Shown one piece after another: positions 22,649 to 31,019 of a stretch of 47,676 bases of DNA. Both the position numbers and the translations under genes were made by a program. The notes under the pieces are model-generated. The model was not told where the DNA came from, searched no databases, and saw only the letters and a program-made list of their open reading frames with translations. Position 1 is the first letter of the stretch; each line of letters opens with the position of its first letter. Source of the DNA: an uncultured Bacilli bacterium (GTDB lineage Bacteria > Bacillota_I > Bacilli_A > RF39 > UBA660); assembly GCA_944358455.1 (NCBI GenBank), contig CALVRE010000036.1:1-47676 (forward strand), in the 5' to 3' direction.

Positions 22649-24469
22649 TTATGCGGGATTCGCACTTGCTACTGACGTAGGACTTGGAGTAGGCGTTTCA
22701 TTTCTAATAATACCCCATTCATGATATACATCACAGTTATTACTTTCTGGTACTGGGTTTGGTTTTTCCATTTGAATAATCATTGGAATCTTAAATGCTC
22801 GTCCAAATGCAACACAGGTACCTGGTTGTAATGTCTTTTGTTTCTCGACAATTTCTTCACTGATATTAGGAAGCATCTTGGTAATATATTCCAAATCTCT
22901 TGGATGCGTCATTTTAAAGATAATAAAGCTTCCCATTTGCGCCATAACTGTATCCGATAAATCGACTGGTCTTTGTGATATTAAGTCGAGGATAAGACCA
23001 TATTTTCTTCCCTCTTTCGCAATACGTTCAAAAACATTATATCCAAGCAGAAACTTATCTTGGTCTTCTTGTACATAACGATGGGCTTCCTCTAAGAAAA
23101 TATGGAATGGAATCGTTGCCCTTTTGGTTAAACCCTTAGTGAAGTCAAATAACATACGAGCAAATATTTTCACGATATTTTTCGCCATTGAATCATCGAT
23201 ATCCTCCAAGTTAAAGTTGATAATTTGAGCTTTCTTTCCCTGATATGCAACTAGGTTAGATAAATACTGTTCTACTGTCACATAATGTGGATAATAGAAA
23301 AATTTCGCATATTCACCAATGACGATCGAATGAAGACGAACTTTCAATGTGATTGCTTCATTATATAGTTTTTCATTATGTAAAAGGCCTTCACTAATCA
23401 GTGTAAAATTAAAGGCTTTTTCCATATCGTTCAAAGTATAAGCATTCACTGTCTGTGGTTCATACTTATCCAATTCTTCGTCGATAAATTTCGAAATATA
23501 CTCTGTTACGAGAATACTTTCAGTAAAATTTCCTTCTTTATCGATAATAAAACATTCGCGAAATTTTCTCACATAACCAAGACCTTGTACAGGGGCTTCT
23601 AGATTAAATTCATTCGTACTACAAGTTGCTAGGATAGAGAAAATATCATTTCTTTTTGCAGTAGCTGTCTGATTTGTATAAAGAATTGTCATGATCGCTT
23701 TGGCAATCAAATGATTTTTATAACGAAGTGCCTGATCAGTTGTCTCGGCAAAAATTTTTGTTAATGTGAGCATTTTTTCCAAGATTGGTAATTGGGAATG
23801 AGAAGTTGCATTGAGTAATAATGCAATATCATCTAAACTAAGTAACCATAGAGGAATCTGTAATATTTCTCCTTTTCCACCATATTGTGCAGTCTGTAAA
23901 ACATTCGTCGTATAGAATTTAAAATGATAGTTGGGATTAATTTGATTCATATCTTGAAATGCATTGTGATACTCACCATAAGCATCAAATAAAAAGATAT
24001 TTGCTTTATAAGGAATATAATTAGGACTAGCGAATAAGTTTTGAATGAGACGCGCAACACCCCAAGATTTACCACTACCAGTGTTTCCGAAAATAGCCAT
24101 ATGATTACTAAATAAATCATTGACATTGGCATAAATTGGCAAACCATTATATAAAGGTGACATTCCTAATAACATGTTTTCAGGACCTGCTACACCCGTT
24201 AATAATTTCATCTCTTCACTGGTGATTAAACGTATTTGGGAATCCAAATTTGGTTTACGAATAACACCACCTAAAAATCGATCTCCCACAATTTCACCTA
24301 AAAAATGAACTTTCAAGAGTTCTGGACTGACATCCTCTATTTCCCCTAATATTTTTTTATTATGATCTTCAAAGATCACATGCATATTCATAAGATTACT
24401 AGATACCTTAAGCCCTGCCATCGATATATGTGCAACACTATTGCTCATGTAAACAATATTTCCAAACAT
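22649..24469 (-). CDS. HerA/DUF87-like hexameric ATPase
   Basis: 606 aa. N-terminal HerA-ATP-synthase-barrel-like region (about 1-110), Walker A GNTGSGKS (128-135), Walker B region IFLEEAHR (about 457-464), and SQRPVDLSDTVMAQM (RP sensor/arginine region). The C-terminus is Pro/Ser/Thr-rich. HerA-type ATPases translocate on DNA, usually with the NurA nuclease; no NurA is nearby. It lies between ylxM and ffh in the SRP cluster, which is unusual. RBS AGGGTGATGTT before ATG. Confidence 0.85.
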   Translation of the reverse strand: MFGNIVYMSNSVAHISMAGLKVSSNLMNMHVIFEDHNKKILGEIEDVSPELLKVHFLGEIVGDRFLGGVIRKPNLDSQIRLITSEEMKLLTGVAGPENMLLGMSPLYNGLPIYANVNDLFSNHMAIFGNTGSGKSWGVARLIQNLFASPNYIPYKANIFLFDAYGEYHNAFQDMNQINPNYHFKFYTTNVLQTAQYGGKGEILQIPLWLLSLDDIALLLNATSHSQLPILEKMLTLTKIFAETTDQALRYKNHLIAKAIMTILYTNQTATAKRNDIFSILATCSTNEFNLEAPVQGLGYVRKFRECFIIDKEGNFTESILVTEYISKFIDEELDKYEPQTVNAYTLNDMEKAFNFTLISEGLLHNEKLYNEAITLKVRLHSIVIGEYAKFFYYPHYVTVEQYLSNLVAYQGKKAQIINFNLEDIDDSMAKNIVKIFARMLFDFTKGLTKRATIPFHIFLEEAHRYVQEDQDKFLLGYNVFERIAKEGRKYGLILDLISQRPVDLSDTVMAQMGSFIIFKMTHPRDLEYITKMLPNISEEIVEKQKTLQPGTCVAFGRAFKIPMIIQMEKPNPVPESNNCDVYHEWGIIRNETPTPSPTSVASANPA

Positions 24470-24481
24470 AACATCACCCTT

Positions 24482-24775
24482 TTATAATAATTCTTTTATT
24501 CTCTCTTTGATTTCTTGATCTTCTACTTCTTCCAACAATTGGAGGATTTGTTCTTCTTTTCTTTTTAAATGTAATACTTCTTCATAATAGATTAATTTAT
24601 CACAAGCATCTTTTACTTGCTTATGAACAGCATTTCTACTCACATCATAATTTTCAGCCATTTCCGAAAGTGTTAAATTGTTAAAATAATAATCCTCAAA
24701 ATAATGACGTTGTTTTTCCGTTAATAACTCACTATAGATATCGTATAAACTACTTAAATATAATGCATCTTCCAT
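24482..24775 (-). CDS. ylxM: YlxM-like (UPF0122) HTH protein
   Basis: 97 aa sigma-70-region-4-like HTH: LTEKQRHYFEDYYFNNLTLSEMAENYDVSRNAVHKQVKDACDKLIYYE, then a charged coiled coil. The family sits next to ffh/ftsY in Firmicutes and is thought to be an SRP-associated regulator. Its start overlaps the upstream stop by one base (TAATG). Confidence 0.9.
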   Translation of the reverse strand: MEDALYLSSLYDIYSELLTEKQRHYFEDYYFNNLTLSEMAENYDVSRNAVHKQVKDACDKLIYYEEVLHLKRKEEQILQLLEEVEDQEIKERIKELL

Positions 24776-25062
24776 TAGATGAACACCATCACATAATTAT
24801 AAATAACAATTCCAAGAATAATAAGACCTACTACCGTATAGATTAGTGACATATATTTTCTACCATAACTTGTAGAATTGTTATAAGCTACGACAAGTAA
24901 ATCGAGTGCTAGAAAAAACTCGGTAATGAGTAACACAACGGGAGCGAAAAATGACACGATCACCGTTATGATGACAAGTACTGTAAGTAAAGCTTGAACA
25001 AATAATGCATCGTTATTAATATATTGTTTCTTTTTTATTTTTTTATCAGTCTTCTTTTCCAT
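24775..25062 (-). CDS. Small membrane protein, 95 aa
   Basis: A Lys-rich N-terminus (MEKKTDKKIKKKQ) precedes three hydrophobic stretches (about 16-40, 41-58, 70-93). No recognisable family. The longer ORF begins at a GTG inside AGGTGATC, the Shine-Dalgarno of the ATG at 25062, so the ATG is used. That SD and start lie within the 3' end of the full-length ftsY frame, so the gene would normally be coupled to ftsY translation. Confidence 0.65.
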   Translation of the reverse strand: MEKKTDKKIKKKQYINNDALFVQALLTVLVIITVIVSFFAPVVLLITEFFLALDLLVVAYNNSTSYGRKYMSLIYTVVGLIILGIVIYNYVMVFI

Positions 25063-26050
25063 TTTGATCACCTACTAAATCTTTAAAAAGTCCATGAATA
25101 TACTTTTCGATATCGTACGTTCGCAAATCCTCTTTCTTTTCTCCTAAACCAATCTACTTGACAGGAATGCCTACACTTTCTTTGATTGCCAGGACGATTC
25201 CACCTTTCGCAGTACCATCTAATTTCGTGAGTATAATTCCTGTAATATTGGTAATTTCTTGGAAACTTTTCGCTTGACTAATCCCATTTTGTCCAGTCGT
25301 CGCGTCAATTACAAGGAAAGTTTCATGAGGAGCTCCCGGAATCACCTTACCAATCACTTTATTCATCTTATCTAATTCATTCATCAAATTGGTCTTATTC
25401 TGAAGACGTCCTGCCGTATCGATTAGCACCATATCATAATGTTCTCTTTTTGCTTCCTCTAGCCCATCGTAAATGACACTGGAAGGATCCGCATTTTCCT
25501 TGCTGATAACAGGTGAATCCGTTCTATGTCCCCATTCGATCAGTTGCTCGACAGCTCCTGCTCGGAACGTATCACCAGCAATCAAGAGAACTTTTTTTCC
25601 TTGTTCTTTGAACTTGGCAGCTAATTTACCAATCGTTGTTGTCTTTCCAACACCATTCACCCCTACAAATAACATCACGGTTGGGCCATCCGGATTTTCG
25701 TTGATCTTATTCGAAATGACTTCATTATTGACATAAATAATGAACATCTCATCGACGATGATTTCTCTAAGATCATCCACATCGATAATATTTTCTTTTT
25801 TGACACGTTTTTTCAAACGATCGATAAAATCCATAACCGTATTCACTCCGATATCCGCCATAATCAGAATTTCTTCTAGCTCATCAAAATAAGCCTGATC
25901 AATACTATGATGACGTTTTGATAACATCGTGAGTTTCGAATTGAATTCCTTTCTCGTCTTCTCTAATCCATGATCATAAAGATCAACCTCTTTTTGTTCT
26001 TCTACTGTTTTTGTTCCAAATATATTTTTAAATTTATCAAATAATCCCAT
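25046..26050 (-). pseudogene. ftsY: ftsY (SRP receptor) interrupted by an in-frame TAG
   Basis: Acidic A-like start, N domain, and SRP GTPase domain with GVNGVGKTT (about 130-138), DTAGRLQNK, TKLDGTAKGG. The frame reads ...VGIPVK then TAG at 25156-25154. It continues in the same frame with IGLGEKKEDLRTYDIEK, through YIHGLFKDL, to a TGA at 25048-25046: exactly the expected FtsY C-terminus (normally PVK-F/Y-IGLGE). One base change from TAT/TAC would create the TAG. Intact length would be 334 aa; translation to the TAG gives 298 aa. ftsY is normally essential, so readthrough/suppression, a second copy or a sequence error must be considered. RBS AGGGGG. Confidence 0.85.
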
Positions 26051-26058
26051 AAAACCCC

Positions 26059-26640
26059 CTAAAAATAATCAATCGTATCCCCTTTGGTAAGACTGATATC
26101 ATCGCTATTATCCGTCGTATAAATACAAAAATCCAAAATAGCGATAAAAAGAATAAAATAAGCATACAGAGTAACCAAAAGCGATATTAAACTAATTAGC
26201 GATAAGAAATAATAATCATAAAGTGTTCCCATAAAGTAAAAGAAACTAACACCGATTTCGATTAAGTAACATACGATCATCACTAAGATTTTCAAATATT
26301 TCCTAGCATATCTCTTCGTCTTAGGATCGCGAAAAGAAATCCCTAACAAATAATTAGAAAAAACTAAATAAATAAGGGCTAGTAACGTTAATGAAAACCA
26401 ATTCTGACTAATAAAAGTAGGCCATTCACTAAATTCGTGATGAGTAAAAAAAGTACTTCCCATGATCCAAATACAACTAAATAAACGAATGATAAACGTT
26501 AGTAATACTAAATTCGCACCTCGGCTAATCAATTTATGGTTGTCTTGATCGATGATTCCCATACGATTATTGTGAATCATGCGCTTCCATAAAGATGCAT
26601 TCATGCGATATGTCATCAAACGATCAAATACATTCTTCAT
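26059..26640 (-). CDS. Polytopic membrane protein, 193 aa
   Basis: A basic N-terminus (MKNVFDRLMTYRMNASLWKRM) and about four or five hydrophobic helices between residues 35 and 175, ending ...SDDISLTKGDTIDYF. No recognised family. The ATG at 26640 has TTAGGTGAGAAT upstream. It precedes ftsY by 8 bp, so the two are probably in one operon. Confidence 0.65.
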   Translation of the reverse strand: MKNVFDRLMTYRMNASLWKRMIHNNRMGIIDQDNHKLISRGANLVLLTFIIRLFSCIWIMGSTFFTHHEFSEWPTFISQNWFSLTLLALIYLVFSNYLLGISFRDPKTKRYARKYLKILVMIVCYLIEIGVSFFYFMGTLYDYYFLSLISLISLLVTLYAYFILFIAILDFCIYTTDNSDDISLTKGDTIDYF

Positions 26641-26704
26641 ATTCTCACCTAATATCATTTTACACTATTTTTTATGAAAATACTAGCAAATCATCTGAAA
26701 AGAC

Positions 26705-26727
26705 AAAAAAAGCACTATGAAGTACTT
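26705..26727 (-). terminator. Orphan terminator on the minus strand
   Basis: Stem AAGTACT / AGTGCTT (one G-U), loop TCAT, followed by TTTTT on the minus strand. No intact gene ends here, only the decayed frame just upstream. Confidence 0.6.
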
Positions 26728-26740
26728 CTTCTATTTATGA

Positions 26741-26922
26741 TCAATGTTTCTCCATCGATGAAATACCATAATAATCCAAAACTGCCTGTTCTAATTCTGG
26801 GAATTGGGTATGAATACTTTCTTTATATACGCTTCATAAACTTCCTATCTTAAAGCATTACATCTCATATTTAAAAATATCGGTTGGCAATCCTTCTTCT
26901 TTTTTACAAATGAGTGTTAACT
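26741..26922 (-). pseudogene. Probable decayed coding remnant
   Basis: Minus-strand translation shows protein-like stretches broken by stops and frame changes: ICKKEEGLPTDIFKYEM, then (+1 frame) RCNALR-stop-EVYEAY, then KESIHTQFPELEQAVLDYYG...SSMEKH. The last block ends in TGA 14 bp before a good terminator. No parent family was recognised. Together with the promoter of RNase J at its right end, this accounts for the gap between the 193-aa gene and rnj. Confidence 0.4.
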
Positions 26923-26950
26923 GGACAAAACAAAAAAATTAAAGTATAAT
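26922..26950 (+). promoter_or_regulatory. sigma-A promoter of rnj
   Basis: TGGACA (26922-26927), 17-bp spacer, TATAAT (26945-26950), about 33 bp upstream of the start codon. Confidence 0.75.
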
Positions 26951-26983
26951 GGTAACGTTATAACGAAAAAGAAAGGAGTTTTT

Positions 26984-28663
26984 ATGAAATTTTTTAACAA
27001 CGATGACACGAAGGTATTTGCTTTAGGTGGCCTTGGTGAAGTCGGAAAAAATATGTATTGTGTAATGCATAACAATGAAATAATTATTACGGATGCGGGT
27101 ATTATTTTTCCAGAAAGTGAATTAATGGGTGTCGATTATGTGATTCCTGATTTCACTTTTCTAAAGAAAAACGAAAGTAAAATTAAAGCTTTATTTATTA
27201 CACATGGTCATGAAGATCATATTGGTGGAATACCATTTCTATTACAGACGGTTCATATTCCTGTTATTTATGCACCAAATCAAGCAGTCGGGTTAATTCG
27301 AAAAAAATTAGAAGATCGTAATATTAAATATAAGAACTTAATCGCTTATACGGAAAAAACAAAAGTAAAGTTTAAGAATATCGAAGTGGAGTTCTTCCGC
27401 ACTACTCATTCTATTCCCGATTCCCATGGGATTTGTATTACGACACCAAATGGAACAATTGTAACAACAGGAGATTTTAAATTTGATTTAACGCCTGTTG
27501 GGCCAATGGCTAATTTGCATAAAATGGCAAAAATTGGTGAACGTGGTGTTACATTACTTATGAGTGATAGTACAAATGCTTTAAGTGAAGGTATGAGTAT
27601 TAGTGAATCAAAAGTCGACAATGCTCTATCAGAAATTTTTACAACGAAGACAGATGGACGTATCATTATTGCTACTTTCGCTTCTAACATTTATCGTTTA
27701 AAACATATCGTCGATACTTGTAAACGAAATAATCGTAAAATTGCGGTATTTGGTCGTTCGATGGAAAATAACATCGAAATCTCTATTCAAGGTGGATACA
27801 TTAGACATAAAGATATTTTTGTAACGCCAGAAGAGGCCAATCATCTACCAGATAATCGTGTATGTTTACTTTGTACTGGTAGTCAAGGAGAACCTCTTGC
27901 TGCTTTAAGCCGTATTGCGAATGGTACGCATAAACAAATCAAGTTGCGTTCGAACGATGTGGTTGTCTTTTCATCGAATCCGATTCCTGGAAATGCCATT
28001 AGTATTTCGAAGACGATCAATAAACTTTACATGCGTGGTGTAGAAGTATATACCAATACCTCATTAAGTGATATTCATGCTTCTGGACATGCTAGCGAAG
28101 AAGAATTAAAATTGATGTTACGTTTAATTAAGCCAAAGTATTTCATGCCATTTCATGGTGAATATCGTATGTTAAAACGTCATGCTGATATTGGTATTAG
28201 TTGTGGTATTCCAAAAGAAAATACTTTTGTACTGGGGAATGGTGATGTTTTATCGATCTATAAAGGTGAAATAAAACGTGCTGGAACCGTTCCTGCTGGC
28301 GACGTTTACGTCGATGGAAATCGGATTGGAGATATTGGAAATGCCGTTTTAAAAGATCGTAAAATCATGGCTAACGATGGAATCGTCATCGTGATTTCCA
28401 ATCTCGATACAACTCATAACCAGTTACTAGGAAAACCAAATATTACGACCCGTGGTTTTGTTCAAGTAAACGAGAATGAAGAACTGCTTCATACTCTGGA
28501 AGAAATTAGTAAAAAGGCCATTTTATCAAAACTTGGCAACCGTATTAATTATTCGGATATAAAACTAGAAATTTCGAATCAATTATCTAGTTATATCTAT
28601 GAAAAAACAGGAAGAAAACCAATTATTCTTCCCGTTATAATGGATATTAAGCGTAATGCTTAA
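26984..28663 (+). CDS. rnj: Ribonuclease J
   Basis: 559 aa metallo-beta-lactamase/beta-CASP RNase. Zinc motifs HGHEDHIGG, TTHSIPDSHG (metal His and switch) and TGDFKFD are visible; beta-CASP region NRKIAVFGRSMENN; C-terminal HASGHASEEELKLMLRLIKPKYFMPFHGEYRM. It acts as a 5'-3' exonuclease/endonuclease in mRNA decay and rRNA maturation. Only one RNase J is in the window, so J1 versus J2 is not assigned. Strong AAAGGAG RBS, own promoter and own terminator. Confidence 0.95.
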   Translation: MKFFNNDDTKVFALGGLGEVGKNMYCVMHNNEIIITDAGIIFPESELMGVDYVIPDFTFLKKNESKIKALFITHGHEDHIGGIPFLLQTVHIPVIYAPNQAVGLIRKKLEDRNIKYKNLIAYTEKTKVKFKNIEVEFFRTTHSIPDSHGICITTPNGTIVTTGDFKFDLTPVGPMANLHKMAKIGERGVTLLMSDSTNALSEGMSISESKVDNALSEIFTTKTDGRIIIATFASNIYRLKHIVDTCKRNNRKIAVFGRSMENNIEISIQGGYIRHKDIFVTPEEANHLPDNRVCLLCTGSQGEPLAALSRIANGTHKQIKLRSNDVVVFSSNPIPGNAISISKTINKLYMRGVEVYTNTSLSDIHASGHASEEELKLMLRLIKPKYFMPFHGEYRMLKRHADIGISCGIPKENTFVLGNGDVLSIYKGEIKRAGTVPAGDVYVDGNRIGDIGNAVLKDRKIMANDGIVIVISNLDTTHNQLLGKPNITTRGFVQVNENEELLHTLEEISKKAILSKLGNRINYSDIKLEISNQLSSYIYEKTGRKPIILPVIMDIKRNA

Positions 28664-28674
28664 TATCTTTTTTA
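28643..28674 (+). terminator. rnj terminator
   Basis: A perfect 10-bp stem GATATTAAGC / GCTTAATATC with loop GTAAT, followed by TTTTTT. Confidence 0.9.
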
Positions 28675-29073
28675 TATACCCAATTTAATATTGTGTTTCT
28701 TCGTATATTCTTCAATCTTAATCAAATCGTTCTGATCTTGTGATTCATTCCGATCTCGCTTCCATAGAACGATCGACTTTAACGTTTGAAGCGGAAAACC
28801 GGATTCCATCCGTACTTCAAATTTTTTCTTATTTCGAACTGCAACTGCTACCTCATCAGCAATTTGATAAAAGCCTGCCTCATCGACACGATTATGATTG
28901 ATTCTTCCTGCATCTTTCAGTTCCTGAAAAAGATCTTCTGACACATATAAATTGATGCTATCACAATATTTTCTAATATCATAAAGGACTAATGCAGCCT
29001 CTCCCGTAATATAATATTCTCCTTTGGAGAAATTTAAGCTTTCTACTATGTTGATAACTTCTTCTCTATCCAC
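28672..29073 (-). CDS. Nucleotidyltransferase-fold protein (AbiEii-like), 133 aa
   Basis: The pattern YYITGEAALVLYDIRKYCDSINLYVSEDLFQELKD corresponds to the G-G-x-A-L ... D-I-D-L core of minimal/AbiEii-type nucleotidyltransferases. Here the usual acidic DID is SIN, so at least one metal ligand seems replaced. The C-terminus LQTLKSIVLWKRDRNESQDQNDLIKIEEY resembles the family's substrate-recognition helix. Enzymatic activity is doubtful; fold assignment is by motif only. Convergent with rnj. Confidence 0.55.
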   Translation of the reverse strand: MDREEVINIVESLNFSKGEYYITGEAALVLYDIRKYCDSINLYVSEDLFQELKDAGRINHNRVDEAGFYQIADEVAVAVRNKKKFEVRMESGFPLQTLKSIVLWKRDRNESQDQNDLIKIEEYTKKHNIKLGI

Positions 29074-29096
29074 AATATCCCTCCATTGATATTATA

Positions 29097-29124
29097 ACAA
29101 AAAATAATCCATAACGGATTATTT
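29097..29124 (-). terminator. Terminator of the histidine kinase gene
   Basis: Stem AAATAATCC / GGATTATTT with a five-base loop and following TTT on the minus strand. Confidence 0.8.
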
Positions 29125-29144
29125 AGAGGCTAAAAAGTACATTC

Positions 29145-30407
29145 TTAGTGAACTTTCTGTTCTTCCAATAAAGGAAGTAAAATCGTAACCGTCGTTCCCT
29201 TTCCAATCTTTGATTCATAATGGATCGTACCTTCATGAGCAGCAATGATTTCATAAGACAAAGAAACACCTAGTCCAGTACCTCTTAATTTTGTCGTAAA
29301 AAAGGGTTCTGATATTTTTTTTAAGACATCTGGTTCTATTCCCATACCATTATCGTGAATTTGAATCTCAACCAAATGATCTTTCAAAAGAGTCGTAATC
29401 GATAATCTCCCACCATCTTTCTCTTCCAATGCTTCGACACTGTTTTTCAGTAGATTAATAAACACTTGTGTCAGACGATTATAATCACCCGAAATATAAA
29501 TTTCATCATCATATAAATTCGTATCTAACATAACCTTATTTTTCTCCAGAATTGGTTCAAAACTATTGACAACATCTTCTAATAAATAATTAATATCCAA
29601 AATATCTTTCTCGACTTTTATCTTCGTAATCGATAGAAAATCTTGTAATAAAATTAAAGTACGATTAATTTCCTCTTTCATAATAGGAACATATTTTTCA
29701 GCATGTTCCGTATTATGTACATCGAACATGTCTAAGTATCCTTTACAAACGGCAATCGGATTTTTTATTTCATGAGTGATTTTAAATAATGATGTTCGAA
29801 TTTGTTTTTCTTGTTCCAATTCTTTTACATTCATGTGATATTTCATGATTTCTTCACCCTTTTTGATCAAAAATAACACCACGTAAGTAATCACAAAAAA
29901 AAGCAGAATCATAAATGGTAATGAAAAATAAGATCCTTGCAAATAATCCTCTTGTAGTACGGGATTCGTTAGTAAACAACCTATAAAAACCATACTCTTC
30001 ATGATGAGGAAAAAGAAAATATAATGTTCTTCCTTACGTTTTTTTTCTTGCATATAAAGGAAAACAACATAATAACCAAGATATTCTAGCAAAATTAAAG
30101 GAACTTTAAAATAGAGATTTGTCACATAATGATGGATGATGATAATCGACATGACAAGAATGGAAAAATGTCTTTTTTTCACATATGCAACAATCAGAGG
30201 AACATTAAAAATAAGCAAAATAGGACGATTAAATAAACCTACTCCAAATCGTAGCGATAAATAAAGAGAAGTTACTAAGGTCAAATCCAAATAAATATCG
30301 TTCTCTTTTTTTCCAATATTCCGATTGTAAACGATATAAAAAAGATACACTAACAAAGGAAATAAAATAAATAACATGTTCAAGAATAAACTTTCATATA
30401 AATTCAT
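29145..30407 (-). CDS. Membrane sensor histidine kinase (KinB-like topology)
   Basis: 420 aa. Six or seven membrane helices occupy about residues 7-182 with no large extracytoplasmic domain. The H-box is KITHEIKNPIAVCKGYLDMFD (His212), followed by N-box FINLLKNSVEAL, G1 HDNGMGIEPDV, F-box EPFFTTK and G2 RGTGLGVSLSYEIIAAHEG. All catalytic boxes are intact. No response regulator is adjacent, so it is an orphan. In a spore-former, a KinB-like kinase feeding the Spo0 phosphorelay is a plausible inference. RBS AGGTGAGAAA. Confidence 0.9.
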   Translation of the reverse strand: MNLYESLFLNMLFILFPLLVYLFYIVYNRNIGKKENDIYLDLTLVTSLYLSLRFGVGLFNRPILLIFNVPLIVAYVKKRHFSILVMSIIIIHHYVTNLYFKVPLILLEYLGYYVVFLYMQEKKRKEEHYIFFFLIMKSMVFIGCLLTNPVLQEDYLQGSYFSLPFMILLFFVITYVVLFLIKKGEEIMKYHMNVKELEQEKQIRTSLFKITHEIKNPIAVCKGYLDMFDVHNTEHAEKYVPIMKEEINRTLILLQDFLSITKIKVEKDILDINYLLEDVVNSFEPILEKNKVMLDTNLYDDEIYISGDYNRLTQVFINLLKNSVEALEEKDGGRLSITTLLKDHLVEIQIHDNGMGIEPDVLKKISEPFFTTKLRGTGLGVSLSYEIIAAHEGTIHYESKIGKGTTVTILLPLLEEQKVH

Positions 30408-30463
30408 TTTCTCACCTCATGACAGTATTATAGAGGTTTTCCATGTCATAATTTGTCGAAATA

Positions 30464-30492
30464 AAGAAAAAAATGATGAAAAACATCATTTT
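30464..30492 (-). terminator. Terminator of the EIIB-like gene
   Basis: Stem AAAATGATG / CATCATTTT, five-base loop, then TTT on the minus strand. Confidence 0.75.
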
Positions 30493-30800
30493 AAGTCATC
30501 GATATATTTTTTAAATTGTTTTGCATTCTCTCCCAAAATTATCTTCAATTGATTATCGATTTCGACGATTCCTTGGGCACCCAATTTCTGAATTCCTTCT
30601 TTGTTTACTAACCCAACATTGGCTACTTCGACGATAAAACGAGATTTATTAAACTCGTATTTGATAATATTTTTTCGTCCTCCCAAATATTCTACTAATT
30701 TATTGAGTTCTAACTTAAAATCTTTCTTTTTGGAACGCGTAATCGCAATTGCGATAACTAGTGCTATCAAAATAATTAAAATATATTGAATATATTCCAT
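30486..30800 (-). CDS. Membrane-anchored PTS EIIB-like domain lacking the phospho-Cys
   Basis: 104 aa. One N-terminal helix (about 3-22), a KKK linker, then a glucose-type EIIB fold: LNKLVEYLGGRKNIIKYEFNKSRFIVEVANVGLVNKEGIQKLGAQGIVEIDNQLKIILGENAKQFKKYIDDL. The canonical active-site stretch (CxTRLR) reads NKSRFIV here, so the phosphorylated Cys is absent. It is therefore unlikely to transfer phosphate; a regulatory or binding role is inferred. The ATG at 30800 has AAGGTGATGAAA upstream, unlike the ATG at 30821. Confidence 0.8.
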   Translation of the reverse strand: MEYIQYILIILIALVIAIAITRSKKKDFKLELNKLVEYLGGRKNIIKYEFNKSRFIVEVANVGLVNKEGIQKLGAQGIVEIDNQLKIILGENAKQFKKYIDDLK

Positions 30801-31019
30801 TTTCATCACCTTAGTATTCATTATACTATATTTTCGATCATTTTACCATCTTTAATCAAAATTTTCATGCATACTTCTTTCCTATTTGAAAGGATCTATA
30901 TGGATTCTAAGATCAAATGATTCTTAAACGAACATTCTATTATGATTATCAAGTGCGACAAATCTCGTATTCCATCTTTAAAATTCCATTTTCTGCATAT
31001 ATTAATAATGGTGAATTCT

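Noticed and set aside
25154-25156. TAG reassigned as a sense codon in this genome (to explain ftsY)
   Set aside because: gapA, the TGS-kinase gene and the 58-aa ORF end in TAG at the expected protein end. The first two of these TAGs lie inside terminator hairpins.
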